Assembly: GCA_030734395.1 (NCBI GenBank)
Contig: JAUZTG010000029.1
Span: 4,154,001-4,218,000 of the forward strand
Reading direction: 5' to 3'
DNA: 64,000 bases
DNA from: Sarocladium kiliense
Taxonomy: Eukaryota; Ascomycota; Sordariomycetes; Hypocreales; Sarocladiaceae
Positions 1 to 12,089 of the stretch are shown here, one piece after another. A model generated the notes under the pieces. That model was not told the DNA's origin. It saw nothing but the letters and a program-made list of their open reading frames with translations, and did not search any database. Position 1 is the stretch's first letter. Each line of letters opens with the position of its first letter. The translations under genes and the position numbers were made by a program.

Positions 1-1534
1 AACGCAAGACTACTCGATGATGTCCAGATCTGGGCCAGCCTGGAGCCGAAGCCTCAGGGGTCAATGAGCATCATCAATTATCTTATTCTCGCGATTGGCC
101 TGCGAACTGCCAACGACGTGAAAGCTGAGGAGTACTTCGAGTATTCACGTGAACGAGCGCTCAGCAGCCTAAGCAGTGATCTCAGCGTGGCTACCGTCCA
201 GGCGTTTGCGTTGATTACTATGTACATGCTTTGCTCATGCCAGATTAATGGCGCCTTTCTCTACTTCGGCATCGCCGTACGGGCAGCATACTCCGTCGGA
301 ATCCACAGAACAGAGGTCAACGCAAGATTTGGACCTGAAGTCCAACTTCAGAGAGACCGCCTGTGGAAGAGTCTACGCGTCGTTGACCTGTACCTGAGTA
401 CATCGATGGGTCGCCCTCCGGCAACTTCGGATGTTGACTGCAGTGTGCCCTACAAGGCGAAAGCGGAAGATGGTACTGAGGCTTACGACTTGCTCAATGC
501 ATCAGTGCAGATCCTTCTCGTTATCGAGCGGATTGTTGAGGAGATCTATTCTCGGAAGAAGATCTCACTCCAGTTAACAGACGGAATATCAGTCCAGCTG
601 CGTGAATGGTCAACGGCATGGCTCGAGAGACTCAAGCAGGTTGAGCCAGATGGCGTCTGGAACTACGACTACAACGGCGCGTGCCAGGTCATGTCGACAT
701 ACTACTACGCCGTGATGCTCGTGTCACGTCCGTTCCTGATGTATGAGCTATGCAGGAACCTGGATGGTTCGCAAGCGAATGGTCGATCATTGGCAACAGG
801 GAAGTCGAAGTTGGCGGATGCGTGCATAGACTCAGCAAGCCTCATGGTGGACTCTATCCAGGACGGCATCTGTCGGCTTACCTTCTCGAGCGCTTCTCGG
901 ACCAACAGCAGTATGCCGCTACTTGTGTAGGTGTCATTGCCCCCGCCTCTTCTGACCAATGCTTACATACTACAGGCCGTGGCTTTTCGCTTCGTCTCTC
1001 GTGCTAGGGGTCGGGCTCTTGGGAGGATTTGGCCACGTTCTCGAAAAGCGGTGCCGCCAATCTATCGAAGCTCTTGACCACTTCGCGAAGCATAATGCGC
1101 ACGCGGAGCAATATTCGCTGATCGCCCAATCACTGCTATCAGTATCTCTGGATCACCTTGAGAAGAAAGAGTTGCAAGAGAGGATGCAGCGTACGGAGAA
1201 CTCCAGCCAACTATTTGGGTTACTTCCGCCACGGCGACCATTGGATTCGCCGGGTTCGAACGGCACTCCTCGCCAGGCCAACACCCCAGCAACTACAACA
1301 CCGAGACCGAGGGACCTTTCGGATCGAGATGCAATGCACCTGCTATCAGTCGGCTCGCCAGCTTTGGGCGAGGTGGACTCGGCATTCCTCGGATTGAGCG
1401 ACAATGGCAATCTGCCACATATGGATCCCGCTTACTGGGGTGCATCGGTCGGCAACGACGCCGACCAGTCGTCTGCACTGAATTTATTCACACTGCTCGA
1501 CTCTGGAGGTGTTGATCTTGCTCATTATCTCTAG
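1..1534 (+). CDS. Fungal-specific transcription factor, C-terminal part (5' cut by window edge)
   Basis: The frame is open from base 1, so the gene starts to the left of the window and any zinc cluster lies outside it. Exons: 1..926 and 976..1534 (49-bp intron, GTAGGT...CAG). The visible protein holds the middle-homology region of Zn2Cys6 regulators: a helix-rich stretch with the pattern IAVRAAYSVGIHR, then a charged RLWKSLRVVDLYLS segment and GRPPA, which is the usual fungal_trans signature. The tail (about the last 120 residues) is Ser/Pro/Thr-rich with acidic patches, as expected of an activation region. It is convergent with the kynureninase gene, whose stop lies about 210 bp away. A role in controlling the neighbouring tryptophan genes is possible, but nothing in the sequence shows it. 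The family call is firm; the target is unknown. Confidence 0.85.
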
Positions 1535-1745
1535 CTCGCCAGTTGGCAGCTGCCGGAAGCTCGGCTTGGACAAGATATGACCCCTGTTGATGTGGACGCC
1601 ACGGAAGCTCGGAAGCGGATTTTCGGCCGACCAGGTTCTGTATATGTCCGATAGCATTCTCTTGGCGCATCGTCTTGTCATTCACATTCGAAGTTGTAGA
1701 ACTGTACATGTTTCATTTTCTTCGTATTTGGTATTTAGACTAGGA

Positions 1746-3284
1746 TTACAGAACGCTTCGCAAGATCTGCATGAACTTCCAGACGTCCTCGAATCGTGAG
1801 TACAGAGGTACCGGAGCCACCCTAATGACATTCGGCTTCCGCTTATCACATGCCACTCCATTCTCTTCAAGTGCAGGCATAACCTTCTCCAGTAGACCTT
1901 CCCTCAAAAGGACGCTGAGCTGTGTACCACGCTGAAGGGGATCACTCGGGGTGATGATGGTGAAGTAAGGGGTGTCCTCCTTTGACTCGGCGTTGATCTC
2001 GTGAAGTAGGTACTCAGCATAAGCTGTGAGAACTAGAGCCTTGGATCGGAGCTGCTTCATACTCGTCTTGTTGAACACTGAAAGGGCACCAGCCAGGCTG
2101 GCAAGGTCAATGGCAGAAGGGTTGGAGACCTGGTAACCGCTGGCGCCAGCGCTTGGGACGTAGAGGTTGTCCATGTTGAAGCGCACGCTCTTGTCACCAC
2201 CGTACCAACCTGAGAGACGGGGGCGGTATGAGGGCTTCTCTGCGCCTTCGGCCCACTCCACCTTTCCGTGCCTCTCATGCACGTAAGCACCGGCAATGGA
2301 GCCGGGACCGGCGTTGATGTACTTGTATGTGCACCAGCAGGCAAAGTCGACGTCCCAATCGTGCAGGCTGAGCTCGACGTTACCTGCGGCGTGGGCGAGA
2401 TCCCAACCGACAGTGATGCCGCGCTCTCGAGCATATGCTGTGATCTTGGGAATGTCAAAGAGCTGACCGGAGTAGTACTGGATGCCGGGGAGGAGGATGA
2501 GGGCGGTCTCGTCGCCGTGCTCATCGATGGTAGCCAAGACCTTCTCTGTTGAGATGAGGTAGTTCTCTGGCTCAATCTTGACCATGCTCTTCTCTGGGTC
2601 CAGGCCGTGCCAGACGACTTGGCTCTCGATGGCGTAGTGGTCACTTGGGAATGGACGCCACTCCAGGATGATCTTATGGCGCTTCTCAGTAGGCTTGTAG
2701 AAGCTGGCCATCATCAAGTGGAGGTTTGCAGTGAGAGTGTTCATGATGACAATCTCATGAGGTGAGGCGCCGATGAGATCAGCGGACCTTTTTGCGCAAT
2801 CCTCGGCCATATCTTGCCACTGGGTGAGGGGTGAGTTGTCCAACTCATTAAAGTGTCCGTGAACACCAATGGACGCCCAGGTCTCGAGCTGCGCCTCGAC
2901 GTAGCGGCGAACAGCCTTGGGCTGAGCACCCAGAGAGTTGCCAACGAAGTAGATGCCCTGCTCATCATCGCTGGACTTTGCGTCGCCATTTGAGTGGCCA
3001 TTTGTGCCATTGTGAGTCTTCTCTTCACCTGGCGCGGGGTATCAGTACTGTCATGACGATAGCAAAAGAAGTGAGTGAGATGAGCGGCGTGACAAACCTG
3101 GTATGCGCCCGTCAAGAGCTTTCTTCTTCAGAGAAGCCTTTGTGGGAATGATGAACTCATCGCGAAGATGGCTTATTGAGTCCTGGGAATCGAGCTGCTG
3201 GGCGAACTCAAGAGTGTTCGCTGAGGCCGGGAACTTGGCAGGGGACCCGCTCCGAAGGCGGTCGACGAAATCTGTGAAACTCAT
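1746..3284 (-). CDS. BNA5: Kynureninase (L-kynurenine hydrolase)
   Basis: PLP enzyme that cleaves kynurenine (or 3-hydroxykynurenine) to anthranilate (or 3-hydroxyanthranilate) and alanine in cytosolic tryptophan catabolism/NAD synthesis. Exons on the minus strand: 3284..3098 and 3028..1746, with a 69-bp intron; 489 residues, normal for fungal kynureninases. The ATG at 3284 opens MSFTDFVDRL. Seen: the GIYFVGNSLG entry motif after a Gly/Asn-rich linker, the aspartate-histidine block VGWDLAHAAGNVEL, and the PLP-lysine motif CWCTYKYINAGPGS with Lys at about residue 298, followed by RPRLSGWYGG. It is divergent from the indoleamine 2,3-dioxygenase gene, 779 bp between the two starts, so the two steps that flank N-formylkynurenine hydrolysis probably share a promoter. 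No formamidase gene is adjacent. Confidence 0.96.
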
Positions 3285-4063
3285 TGATGAAGAGGAATAA
3301 AGAGGATGATGAGATTAAAGAAGATGCGATGAAAAAGTCGTAAGACTGGAGAGAGGAGGCGTTGAGTTGGTGTGAGGAGAGTGAGGAAGGTAAAGTGAAT
3401 GATGGCGATGGACTTCGGATGTGGAAGAGACGCGGATGTCTTCGTACACTTTATGCACAAGTACTGAGGGACTCTGATAACTCCGATACGGAAGCGACTG
3501 TTACCAATTACGCGTGCGGTTTCGGCTTTGCAGCTGGTTCTTCTGGAATCTTGCCCCATCGAGCTAGAAGAGTAAGGTTCTTCCGAGACAACAGTCTAAA
3601 AGATCCGTCGCCAACCCTAACCCCATTCATCCGAGCTTCCGTCATCCGAAGAGCCGCAAGTGTCTAAGCCGTGCATTTCCCTCTTTCGACCCAGTTCGAC
3701 CATCAGAGGCCACATGATTCGCAGACGCTGCGGCGTTGCATGCGTCATTAAGGCTCGGCTCTCGTGTCATTCTGGAGCAGTTTTGCAAGATTCGGGAAGG
3801 TCGGATCACGGGGCTTTGACTACGGATGGTCCACTGCGGAAAGCGGATGACAAGCCACGGATGAATCGCTGATGGAGAAACCTTGGTTGGGTTGTGTCTA
3901 TAAACTGTGTCGCAAATAACTGCAGATTCATGACTCCTGGTTCTTGTAGCACACTCTCACTCATGATACTTGTTCGCCTCGATTGTCTCATATAAACCGC
4001 GTGGCTTTCGTTTGTCGACAAGCGTGGCCTGCGTTCTCCATCCACCTCATCCACTTACACACT
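3285..4063. promoter_or_regulatory. Shared promoter between kynureninase and indoleamine 2,3-dioxygenase
   Basis: 779 bp between two divergent start codons, with no convincing ORF inside. The arrangement predicts co-regulation of tryptophan breakdown. A TATA-like TATAAAC lies about 70 bp before the dioxygenase ATG. I see no clear binding-site palindrome. Confidence 0.6.
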
Positions 4064-5427
4064 ATGTCTCCCCACGCAATTACAGTCCAGGACGCCCCTG
4101 TCAATATACAGGAGGAACTCGAGTCCTTCGCAGTTACGAGAAATGCATTCCTTCCACACAACCGTCCATCAAAACATCTCAAAGACCAATACTATGAGCC
4201 CTGGGAACTGGTTGCCCAGCATCTTCCACAGCTTATTCAGGAGGACCGGATACGAGCTTCCGTTGACGCATTACCTGTTCTTTCGACCGATAGACTATCT
4301 TCAGAAGCTGAGTGGAGGAGAGCATATGTTATCCTAGCCTTCCTTACACATGCCTATGTTTGGGGCGGCGATGAGCCCTCCGAGGTAAGTACGAACACGG
4401 GTTGATAACTGTGTATCTTGCAATTAACAATGAAATAAAGATTCTTCCTCCGCAAATCACGATCCCCTTCCTCAAGGTGTCATCACACCTCGAGCTCCCA
4501 CCCGTTCTCACATACGCCGCTTGCGTTCTCTGGAACTTCACCTCCGAAAATGCCGACTTCTCTTGTATCGAGGACCTCAGTACCCTCATCACGTTCACCG
4601 GTACGGAATCAGAATCATGGTTCTATCTCATCAGTGTAGCGATGGAGGCACGAGCAGCCGGTATTATCCAGAAGATGATGGAGGCTATGTCTTCAGTTAA
4701 GGGCAGGGACTACGATACCATCACAGAATCACTTGATCAGTTGAGGACCTGCATTCAGCAAGTGAGCGTCCTTCTTGATAGGATGTACGAGCGAAACGAC
4801 CCGATGATTTTCTATCACCATATTCGACCCTTCCTGGCTGGTAGCAAAAACATGGAGGCTTCAGGTCTCCCAAGAGGCGTTTTCTACGACGAGGGCAATG
4901 GCAAGGGAGAGTGGCATCAGTTGCGAGGAGGCAGCAATGGTCAAAGCTCTCTCATTCAGTTTTTCGATGTCGCTCTCGGTGTCGAGCACGAAGGCCACGG
5001 CACCAAAGCATCGGCAAAGACTGGGACTGCTGCGAAAAGCTACCACGAGGAAGTCCGCGACTACATGCCTGGTCCACACAGCCGATTTCTCACACACATC
5101 GCTCGAATGGGCAGCATCCGTGAATTGGCGATGGTTGAGCCTACGAACAAGTCACAAGTGAAACTCAGAGAGTCCTATGTCGCTGCGACACAAGCTTTGA
5201 CTGAGTTCCGGAACCGTCATATTCAAATCGTCACCCGGTATATCATCCTGCCCTCGAAGCAGCCGTGGAGTGGGGGCAAGAAGAAGAACTTGGCATCTGC
5301 ATCTTCGGAGAGGGCAGCGACGCTGACGAAGAGCGAGGAGCTCACTGGAACGGGAGGGACAATGCTGGTGCCGTTCTTGAAGCAGGCAAGGGATGAGACG
5401 ACTGACGCAGGGAGATTGGAGAGGTGA
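4064..5427 (+). CDS. BNA2: Indoleamine 2,3-dioxygenase
   Basis: Heme dioxygenase opening the indole ring of L-tryptophan to N-formylkynurenine. Exons 4064..4384 and 4441..5427 (56-bp intron, GTAAGT...AAAG); 435 residues. Family signatures are complete: GGSNGQSSLIQFFD (from about residue 270), RDYMPGPHSRFL (about 314-325) and NRHIQIVTRYIILPS, whose His at about 367 corresponds to the proximal heme ligand of animal IDO (in the HLQIVTKYI motif). The start at 4064 is the ATG just before the conserved N-terminal region; an upstream in-frame start at 3983 would add residues unlike the family. The C-terminal 45 residues are a low-complexity Ser/Thr tail. It is paired head-to-head with kynureninase. 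Fungi often carry several IDO copies; which copy this is cannot be told from one locus. Confidence 0.95.
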
Positions 5428-6250
5428 CAAGATGGTATAATGAGTTATGACGAACTACAGATGTAACCCCAAAGTGACTATAGACAGACGATACAGCTAG
5501 AGCTAAATTGCGATGACTACAGATCATCACTAATGCACTCCCTATCTGTTATCCTTCTCCCTTTTCCAGTCATACCCCCCTGTGTCCTGTTATCTCAATC
5601 TTATCAACTGCGTTGAGAAAGCTCATCGGATTGACAATAGGCCAGGTACTGTGCCACTCGTTGCAACCTCATGTATGCCCAGCCAGCCATCGCCTGATGA
5701 CAATCTCGACCCTGGGCCATGCTGCATCTCAGCTTCAGGCAAAGCCCCTATATTCTCGGCAGCTCCTGATTATTTTCCTATTTTGGAACAAATTTGGACT
5801 CGAGTTCCTTAATGAGCGACATGCAGATAGTCGCATGCTCGTTCCCTGCTCCCCGGAGCTCTGTTGTAGGTCCTCCCGAAACATTGATCGCGGCGCGGCA
5901 TGCCGCCGGGATCCTTCCCCAGCTCCGAGGACATGGGTCTGGAGTATTTGCGAGACGATTGACTGGAGGGCTACATCCCACGTTCCGCGCATGTTCAGGG
6001 TTGACGGTTCGCGAGCTGGGTGCCTTGCATGAGGCGCGGCCGTCAGCCTGCGTGGGATGAGAGCGTAGCATCGGTGTTGGTTGACCCCTGTATATGCATG
6101 CATATCACAACCAACAGCAAAAGATTTGGCTGCAGAGATGCAAGCGAAGCCAGAAGTTCACTATTAAATGAAGTTGGAAGATACGATCAGAAAGTGATGG
6201 GATTAACATGTTCTGTATCGATCATCTCTCGAAACCCTTCTCAGCACACA
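5428..6250. other. Intergenic, 0.8 kb
   Basis: Holds the 3' region of the dioxygenase gene and the upstream region of the next gene. Only short overlapping frames in both directions; none has a start context, splice pattern or family signature. Confidence 0.5.
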
Positions 6251-8252
6251 ATGCCGCTCACTGATTTCCTCCTGAAGACTACGCCGACGAAAGAGACGGT
6301 GCTACATAAAACCATTACATATTATGTTGATGTCCTTCAAGATCTCTCGTGGCTCCCGCCACACGTTCTTCGCGTGTGCGATGCCGTACTCGACGACTCC
6401 TTCACCGTACTCGCACGGTTCGAGTCAGAGATCCGAGTCATTAAACCGGACCCATTCTGCGACGAGACCTGCCAACTGAAGTGTTCCGATATAACACACA
6501 AGGACTGGTACAGCCTTTTGGACTGGGAAAAGGCCCTATCTACAGCCAGGATCAGCGACGAGGAGTACAAAGATGTACACAAGACCAGACGATGGGCAGA
6601 GGAGACGTATATGAAGGCGCGAAAGTTCATGCGGCTTCGTCAGAAGGAGAAAGCTTGGGATGATTTCTATTACAAACAGTTCTTTGAGAAGCTGCAGGAA
6701 GACAACATGCCCCAGAACTGGCACAGCAGTCGGTATGTCAACCAATTCGTCTAACAAGCCAATCTCGATGGAGCGATATGTTGACACGAGAATAATCTAG
6801 CGAAGCAAGATCGCGTTTCTATTACGATTCTTTCGAGATGTAAGTCTATCGTTCCAATAATACAAATGAGCTGCTGCAAGCTGACTTAAGTGATATGAAA
6901 GTGACAAGGACTCTTCGTGGACGACATTCCAGAAAGACCGCGATTGCGACAAGGTGCCCAAGCCGGATCTTGTGGCGCACTTCAAGATCCATGACGAAAA
7001 CGATGAAAGTACCGCTTCTGCACGCGATCGCTGGCAATGGGACTCTAAACCAAATCCAAGCATCACCAAAAGCTTCTCGAGAAGCACCCTGCTTCATCTT
7101 CAGAAGAAAGGGCTCGTTGCAAGCACCTTCAAACGCTTCGGAGAGGAACACAAGATGAAGAAGAACGAACATGGGGAGTACGTACTTGGATACCCTTGGC
7201 TCGTGGCAGAGTATAAGCGGACTCAGGAAAACAAAAATGAGAGGTGCTACGAGCAGGCTGCGAACGCTGCCAGATGCGTGCTTCACATGTACTCAAACCT
7301 TGCAAAGTATTGCAGAGGCGACTCCGCAACACCGGTTGAGCATGACCCTTGCATCCCTCCACTCATTACAATGACTGGCGTGGAGAGCGATGTTCGAATC
7401 TGGATCGCCTGGTCTCAGCACGAGTACAGAGAGGATGATCCTCGACGTGAGAGTGTCCAAATGCGATGTATATGGCAGGGCGACATGAGAATCTCGAAAG
7501 ACGTCCTCAAACTTCAATCTATCCTCGAAAACACGCATACTTGGGCGATGCGCGATCTGAGGGGGACTATCTCGACTTATCTCGACCTGTGGCTTACTCG
7601 TTTTCCTCCTGATCCTCCCACTCCAACGACACTGAAGAAACAATACCACAAGGCACAATCCGAGCCACCTAGTACTCCGAAATCGGTCGGAAAACAGGCT
7701 GTGGACTTCTTCCAGGACCTGCCGCAAACGCCTCAAGAGTACGAAGATCGGGTGATGGAGTTATTTACTCGAGCCTTTGGCTCACTCGGTCTGAAAACGC
7801 CTATCTCAGAGACGAAACACTTTGGGAGTGCACAGACATACGAACTTGCTACTGCACCACAGCAGAGGGCCTATAGAAGCGCTGATGGCATCAATGACAG
7901 CCCAAGCGTCCTTGTCAACGGCACCAAAGTCCAGATCGCCTCGCGGTCATCCCCACAGCTAGGCCAGTCGCAGAAGCGGCCACCGTTGGAGAAGGCAAAC
8001 CATCAAACGCTCTCCCATACTACAGCCGGAACCTATCCTTGTTCAGATTCCAACGGCGAAGACGAAAGCGACCATCATGACGCTGCAGGGCAGGATGTGG
8101 ACTCTAGTGATAATGATAACGGCTTGTTGCAACCTTCCACTCCGTCGAGAAAGCCTAGAAGCAGGGCCTCGAGTACCGGATCACGAAGGTCTTTCCGACT
8201 CAGCTCGCAGGAGCCTGAGTACCATGGGCTCCCAAAGGAGACTAGGATATGA
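6251..8252 (+). CDS. Conserved-looking protein of unknown function, disordered C-terminus
   Basis: Not recognised. Proposed exons 6251..6732, 6801..6839 and 6902..8252 (introns of 68 and 62 bp, donors GTATGT and GTAAGT), giving 623 residues. The frames join only with the 39-nt micro-exon. The alternative acceptor at 6907 would remove two codons. The N-terminal two thirds is rich in aromatic and charged residues (DWYSLLDWEKAL, RRWAEETYMKARKFMRLRQKEKAWDD) and looks folded and helical. From about residue 400 it becomes Ser/Pro/Asp/Lys-rich and probably disordered, with a basic Ser-Arg stretch (SRKPRSRASSTGSRRSFRLSS) near the end. No signal peptide or membrane segment. Frame continuity over 1.8 kb makes a real gene likely. 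Confidence 0.7.
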
Positions 8253-8943
8253 GAGCGCTGGGCGGATGGCCTGGATTAGATGTAGTTGTGGAAGGTGATG
8301 GTAGTGTAAGTCCTTGGCGGCACTTTGAGACCATGTTCAAGTAGGATCCTCTTGTATATCTTGCAATAAATCTCGTTCCATACAAGTAGATATATAGCTC
8401 AGTGAAGTACAGTAGTGTGACCTCTGAACGGTGGCTGATGGACATGCACTGCTGCGGCACAGTGATGGTAGCGTCTCAGGTGAGAAAGTCGCCACTGCTG
8501 CCTGGTCCCCAACTTGTTGTTAGTACTGTATCGTCACCGTGAGCCAATTACAATACGTCGACAGGGTCCAATGACCCAAGAGTAATCCTCAATTCTGTGT
8601 TAGATAGTTGTTAGGAGCCTCCTGAGCCATCGCACTAACAGCGGGCCGAGTTCCTGTCGTCGACTTCGACTCTTCACACTGCTGCTTCAGACCACAACGC
8701 TCTTTCACTCGGAAAAATCGGCAGTCATGATCATTCTTGCTAGCTTCTGGCCGGCGACAAAAGATATGATCACAAATGCGACAGATACTTTGTCATTGTC
8801 GATTATTGGACGTGGTCATAACGAAGTGTCCTGCTAACCTGACCCGATCCTTGAACCCATTCACCGTGGAAAACACCCCAACGCCAGCCGAATGTGCAAA
8901 TACCGAAGTCCCTTTTCATCCTACAGCCCTCAGCGTGAATTTT
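8253..8943. other. Intergenic, 0.7 kb (convergent 3' regions)
   Basis: Lies between two convergent genes. I see no ORF, repeat or RNA signature. Confidence 0.5.
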
Positions 8944-9766
8944 CTATATCAACGCACCAGCTCTGTCGTGGCGATGCCGAGACCGGACACCGGCGATGTA
9001 GCTCATGGCTTCGTCGACTGAGTGGTGTCAGTGGTGTAGGCCAGTGTGGTATCATGACAGACATACCTTGAGCATCCAACTTCGCTCTTCGCCTACTACT
9101 CCGATCTGAACATGCAATGCGATCATAGTTGCAACATGAACAGAACTCGAAGTCGGTGCAGAGAGGTGCCAGCTCTGGAGTGGCTAAGCGGCGTCCAAGT
9201 GGGCTGGGACAATGAGGCATACCGCGACGAGCGTTGATGTCTTCATCGTATAGTAAGAAGTCATCGACCATGTCCTGGTGTCTTTCTGGACGGTCTTCGC
9301 ACCAAGATCCAGCCTCCATGATCAGACCTCTGCTCGAAGGCAGGCGATGGGCGCCAACGGGCTCAGGCTGGCGGTTGGGTCTTGGTATCGGGCCTTGGGA
9401 CCGAGAAGAATTTATTCTGTGAGTGTCTTTGGAGCTTCTCTGGGACCCTTGACTTGAGGGAGGCGTTGAAGGGAGACCTCTAAGAGAGGTTGTGCCATAT
9501 GCAGACCTTTGGTCATGTGACTGCTCCCAGATGGGAGGGGCATCGTCCATCAGATACCTCAGTCTCCGACTTTTGCTTGGCCTATCAACCGAAGACGCCT
9601 CTGAACGCACTCTAGGCAGTTGGAAAGTGCAGAGATGACATTGGCAAATTGATGGAGGCAGATTGCAATACTCTGTCATTGTCCAGTCTCCCTCCATCTG
9701 CCTAGGGGCAGCCTGAGCTCTGAACTGTTGCGTCGCAGGCCTTACATGGCCGGGATATGTGTCCAT
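8944..9766 (-). CDS. Hypothetical protein with Cys-rich clusters
   Basis: Not recognised. One long frame runs from the ATG at 9766. Two endings are possible: unspliced, stopping at 8930, or spliced with a 49-bp intron (donor GTATGT at 9066, acceptor CAG at 9018) ending at 8944 after 257 residues. I prefer the spliced form because both sites match consensus. Visible features: two cysteine clusters, CNLPPSICQCHLC near residue 35-47 and CTDFEFCSCCNYDRIAC near residue 205, which could bind metal together; between them a Ser/Pro/Arg-rich, probably disordered stretch. No signal peptide or TM segment. It could also be a fortuitous ORF in a GC-rich stretch. Confidence 0.45.
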
Positions 9767-10963
9767 GGTATGATCTGGCACCAAGCAAAGTATAAGAGTG
9801 CCTCTGGTATAGAAAGAGACCTGGCGACGGCAAGGTAGTGAGTTGATATGGTGGTATGAAGGTTGAGTGGTCCTTAGTGGTGTAAGTCAAGTGTACCAGG
9901 TCGACTCTCAATGGAATCAAGTGACTTGGGTCTCTTTTGGGCTCTTTCGAACTTTTCTGATGGAAAGAGATAAAAGAGGAGTGAAGGAGGGAAGTCCGTC
10001 AGAATCGAGGAGGAGGGGGGGAAGCGACCTTTATGTCGGAGGAGGCCACCCTCGGCGGCACCCCTGCTCCTGGCCAATCAGCGCCCTCCGTGGTCAACGT
10101 CACCTCATCCCGTCCTCCTCCTGCGCGTGGCCCGCATCCTACCTGTTATCTTTATCAGCAGCGCGACAATATTTTGCGCTTTCTAGCCACGCAAAACTTA
10201 TATAGGACCAAGCGATGTGATGGATTGATCCGTGGAAGTCGTGCCAATCGTTGGATGCTGCCACTTATACCGACAAGAGAGCCTATGGCCCATGGGAGGT
10301 CATGAAATATCGGAACACTGTTAGAGCATCTAGATACTCGATTATAATGAAGAGAGACACCTGATTGCGCAAGAGAGTAGAAAGGACTTCTTTCTATTTG
10401 ATGCGTCGAATTTGGGGTTCTGCCATTGCTGGGGCATCTGGTTGGTCGTTGCATGTATGTCGTCGGAGGACCGCGTCTATATCACATGACTGGGCACATG
10501 CATCACCCCCTCCACATTCCTAATTCAGGCGCCCACTATCTTTGGCCAGTGCTTTAACACGCTTCATATTATCTTCATTGAATCAAGGACTATTCGCTTT
10601 TCTTATTTGGGGTGTTGTGCACTTTTGGGGTTATGCCTGAACTTGGGTTGTGAGAGGGGTCACGTGCCGATCATTTCGCAACGACCGACGATTGGGCTGA
10701 AGATGAGACAAATGAGTCCGATACAGGCGAATACTTTACGGCTTCTATGAGGCTTTGATCGCCTCTTCGATGTTGAGGTGTGGAGAAAGGAGCAGGCTAC
10801 TGCAAGAGGCACACCCATGCAGGAAGATGGATTTGGTGTAGTGTCATGGACGACCCCTAGGCCAGGTTCCGTCTATTCAATCGCGATAGCCTGAGAAGGG
10901 AAAACGAAAAGTCAACAGAAGACAGCCTGGGAACATTTCCCCTTCCAGGACTCATTTGCTAAT
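9767..10963. other. Intergenic, 1.2 kb, with a purine-rich tract
   Basis: Contains the upstream region of the minus-strand gene at 9766 and the 3' region of the SDR gene. Bases about 9968-10020 are strongly purine-rich on the + strand (GGAGGAGGGGGG core), a CT-tract on the minus strand of the kind common in fungal promoters. No supported gene. Confidence 0.45.
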
Positions 10964-12089
10964 CTAGTCATGCTTGTACACTGGCATCTCGTAGTCGTCA
11001 AGCCACTTATCCTGGATGTTCCTCAGCTGAGTCGCCTGTAGTTTCCTGAACCATGCATCCTCAGGCACATCGCGGAAGTCTTCGCGATCAACATCCATGT
11101 ATCCTTCCTTGGCCAGCGACCGTGGCGTAATCATCAGCGAATGGCCATTTGTCGCTGGGTCCGTCGCAATTCTCATCATGCAGCGCGCGACATCCTCCTG
11201 CTCACCAAAGTCAACACCGCGGTCCTCAAGCCACTTCTCATACTCAGCCGAGCGGATCGCGCTGCGGATGTAGCAGGGTGCGACGTAAGCCATGCGGATG
11301 CCCTGCTCCCAGGTGTTGCGACGTGCAGTGCGCATGAAGCCTCGCAACGCGTACTTGGTTGCTGTGTATTCCCAATTTGCCTATTGGAGGTCAGACAATG
11401 TGCCTTTACAAAATTTCTACATGGAATAGAGGTCAGGTGAACGTACAGGTGAGTCAATCCAGGCGTTCAAACTGCCGGTGATGATGAAGCAGCGATCACG
11501 CTCAGGAACATCAGGCTGCTTCCGGAAGTAGTGTGTAGCTAGCTTAAATGTGTAAAGGCTTCCATCCATGTTGACACGAACAATGTTCAGGTTGGGTTTC
11601 ACTGGCTCTCCTTTTGGATCTGTTCGTTCGTGCGTTAGCTGGGGGGCTTCAAACCATGCGAGACAGTATCAAGGATCAATGCCAGAAGCAGACGCGATTA
11701 GACTCACCATCAAGCTGCCACATGCTGTCACCTGAGCTGCGACTAATACCCGCGTTGGCAATGACGATGTCAACGCTGTTCTGTGGGCTCTTAGCCTTCG
11801 CCGTCTCAAACATGGCCTTCTGCTGGTCCCAGTCGCGGATATCGACTTTGACGAAGATACAGACATCCTTGCCATGTTTCTCGTTCAGCTCCTTGGCGAT
11901 CTCTACTCCACGGTCGTTGAAGTCGCCTATCGTCACATATGCGCCCGCGTCAACGAAGGCGCGGACACAAGACTCGCCCATGCCATTGGCACCTCCTGTG
12001 ATGATGACAGACTTGCCAACGAGCTTGTTGGTGTCTATAGGTAATGTGTGGTCAATAGGACCATTGTACTCATATCGTGGAAGAGGCAT
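10964..12089 (-). CDS. Short-chain dehydrogenase/reductase (SDR), cluster member 1
   Basis: NAD(P)-dependent oxidoreductase, probably interconverting an alcohol and a ketone. Exons on the minus strand: 12089..11708, 11619..11447 and 11380..10964 (introns 88 and 66 bp); 323 residues. Motifs: TGGANGMG cofactor glycines (31-38), an acidic residue after beta-2 in IGDFND (fits NAD preference), ANAG, catalytic Ser at about 177 in TGSLNAW, and Tyr190-x3-Lys194 in EYTATKY. An in-frame ATG at 12143 would add 18 residues; 12089 is preferred because MPLPRYEY leads straight into the domain. Longer than the 250-residue SDR norm through a C-terminal tail. It is divergent from the first BVMO gene (883 bp between starts), suggesting a joint promoter and sequential reactions. 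Confidence 0.92.

Noticed and set aside
2057..2644. 195-codon Ser/Thr-rich ORF on the minus strand
   Set aside because: Overlaps kynureninase in another frame; its composition is that of a codon-shifted shadow.
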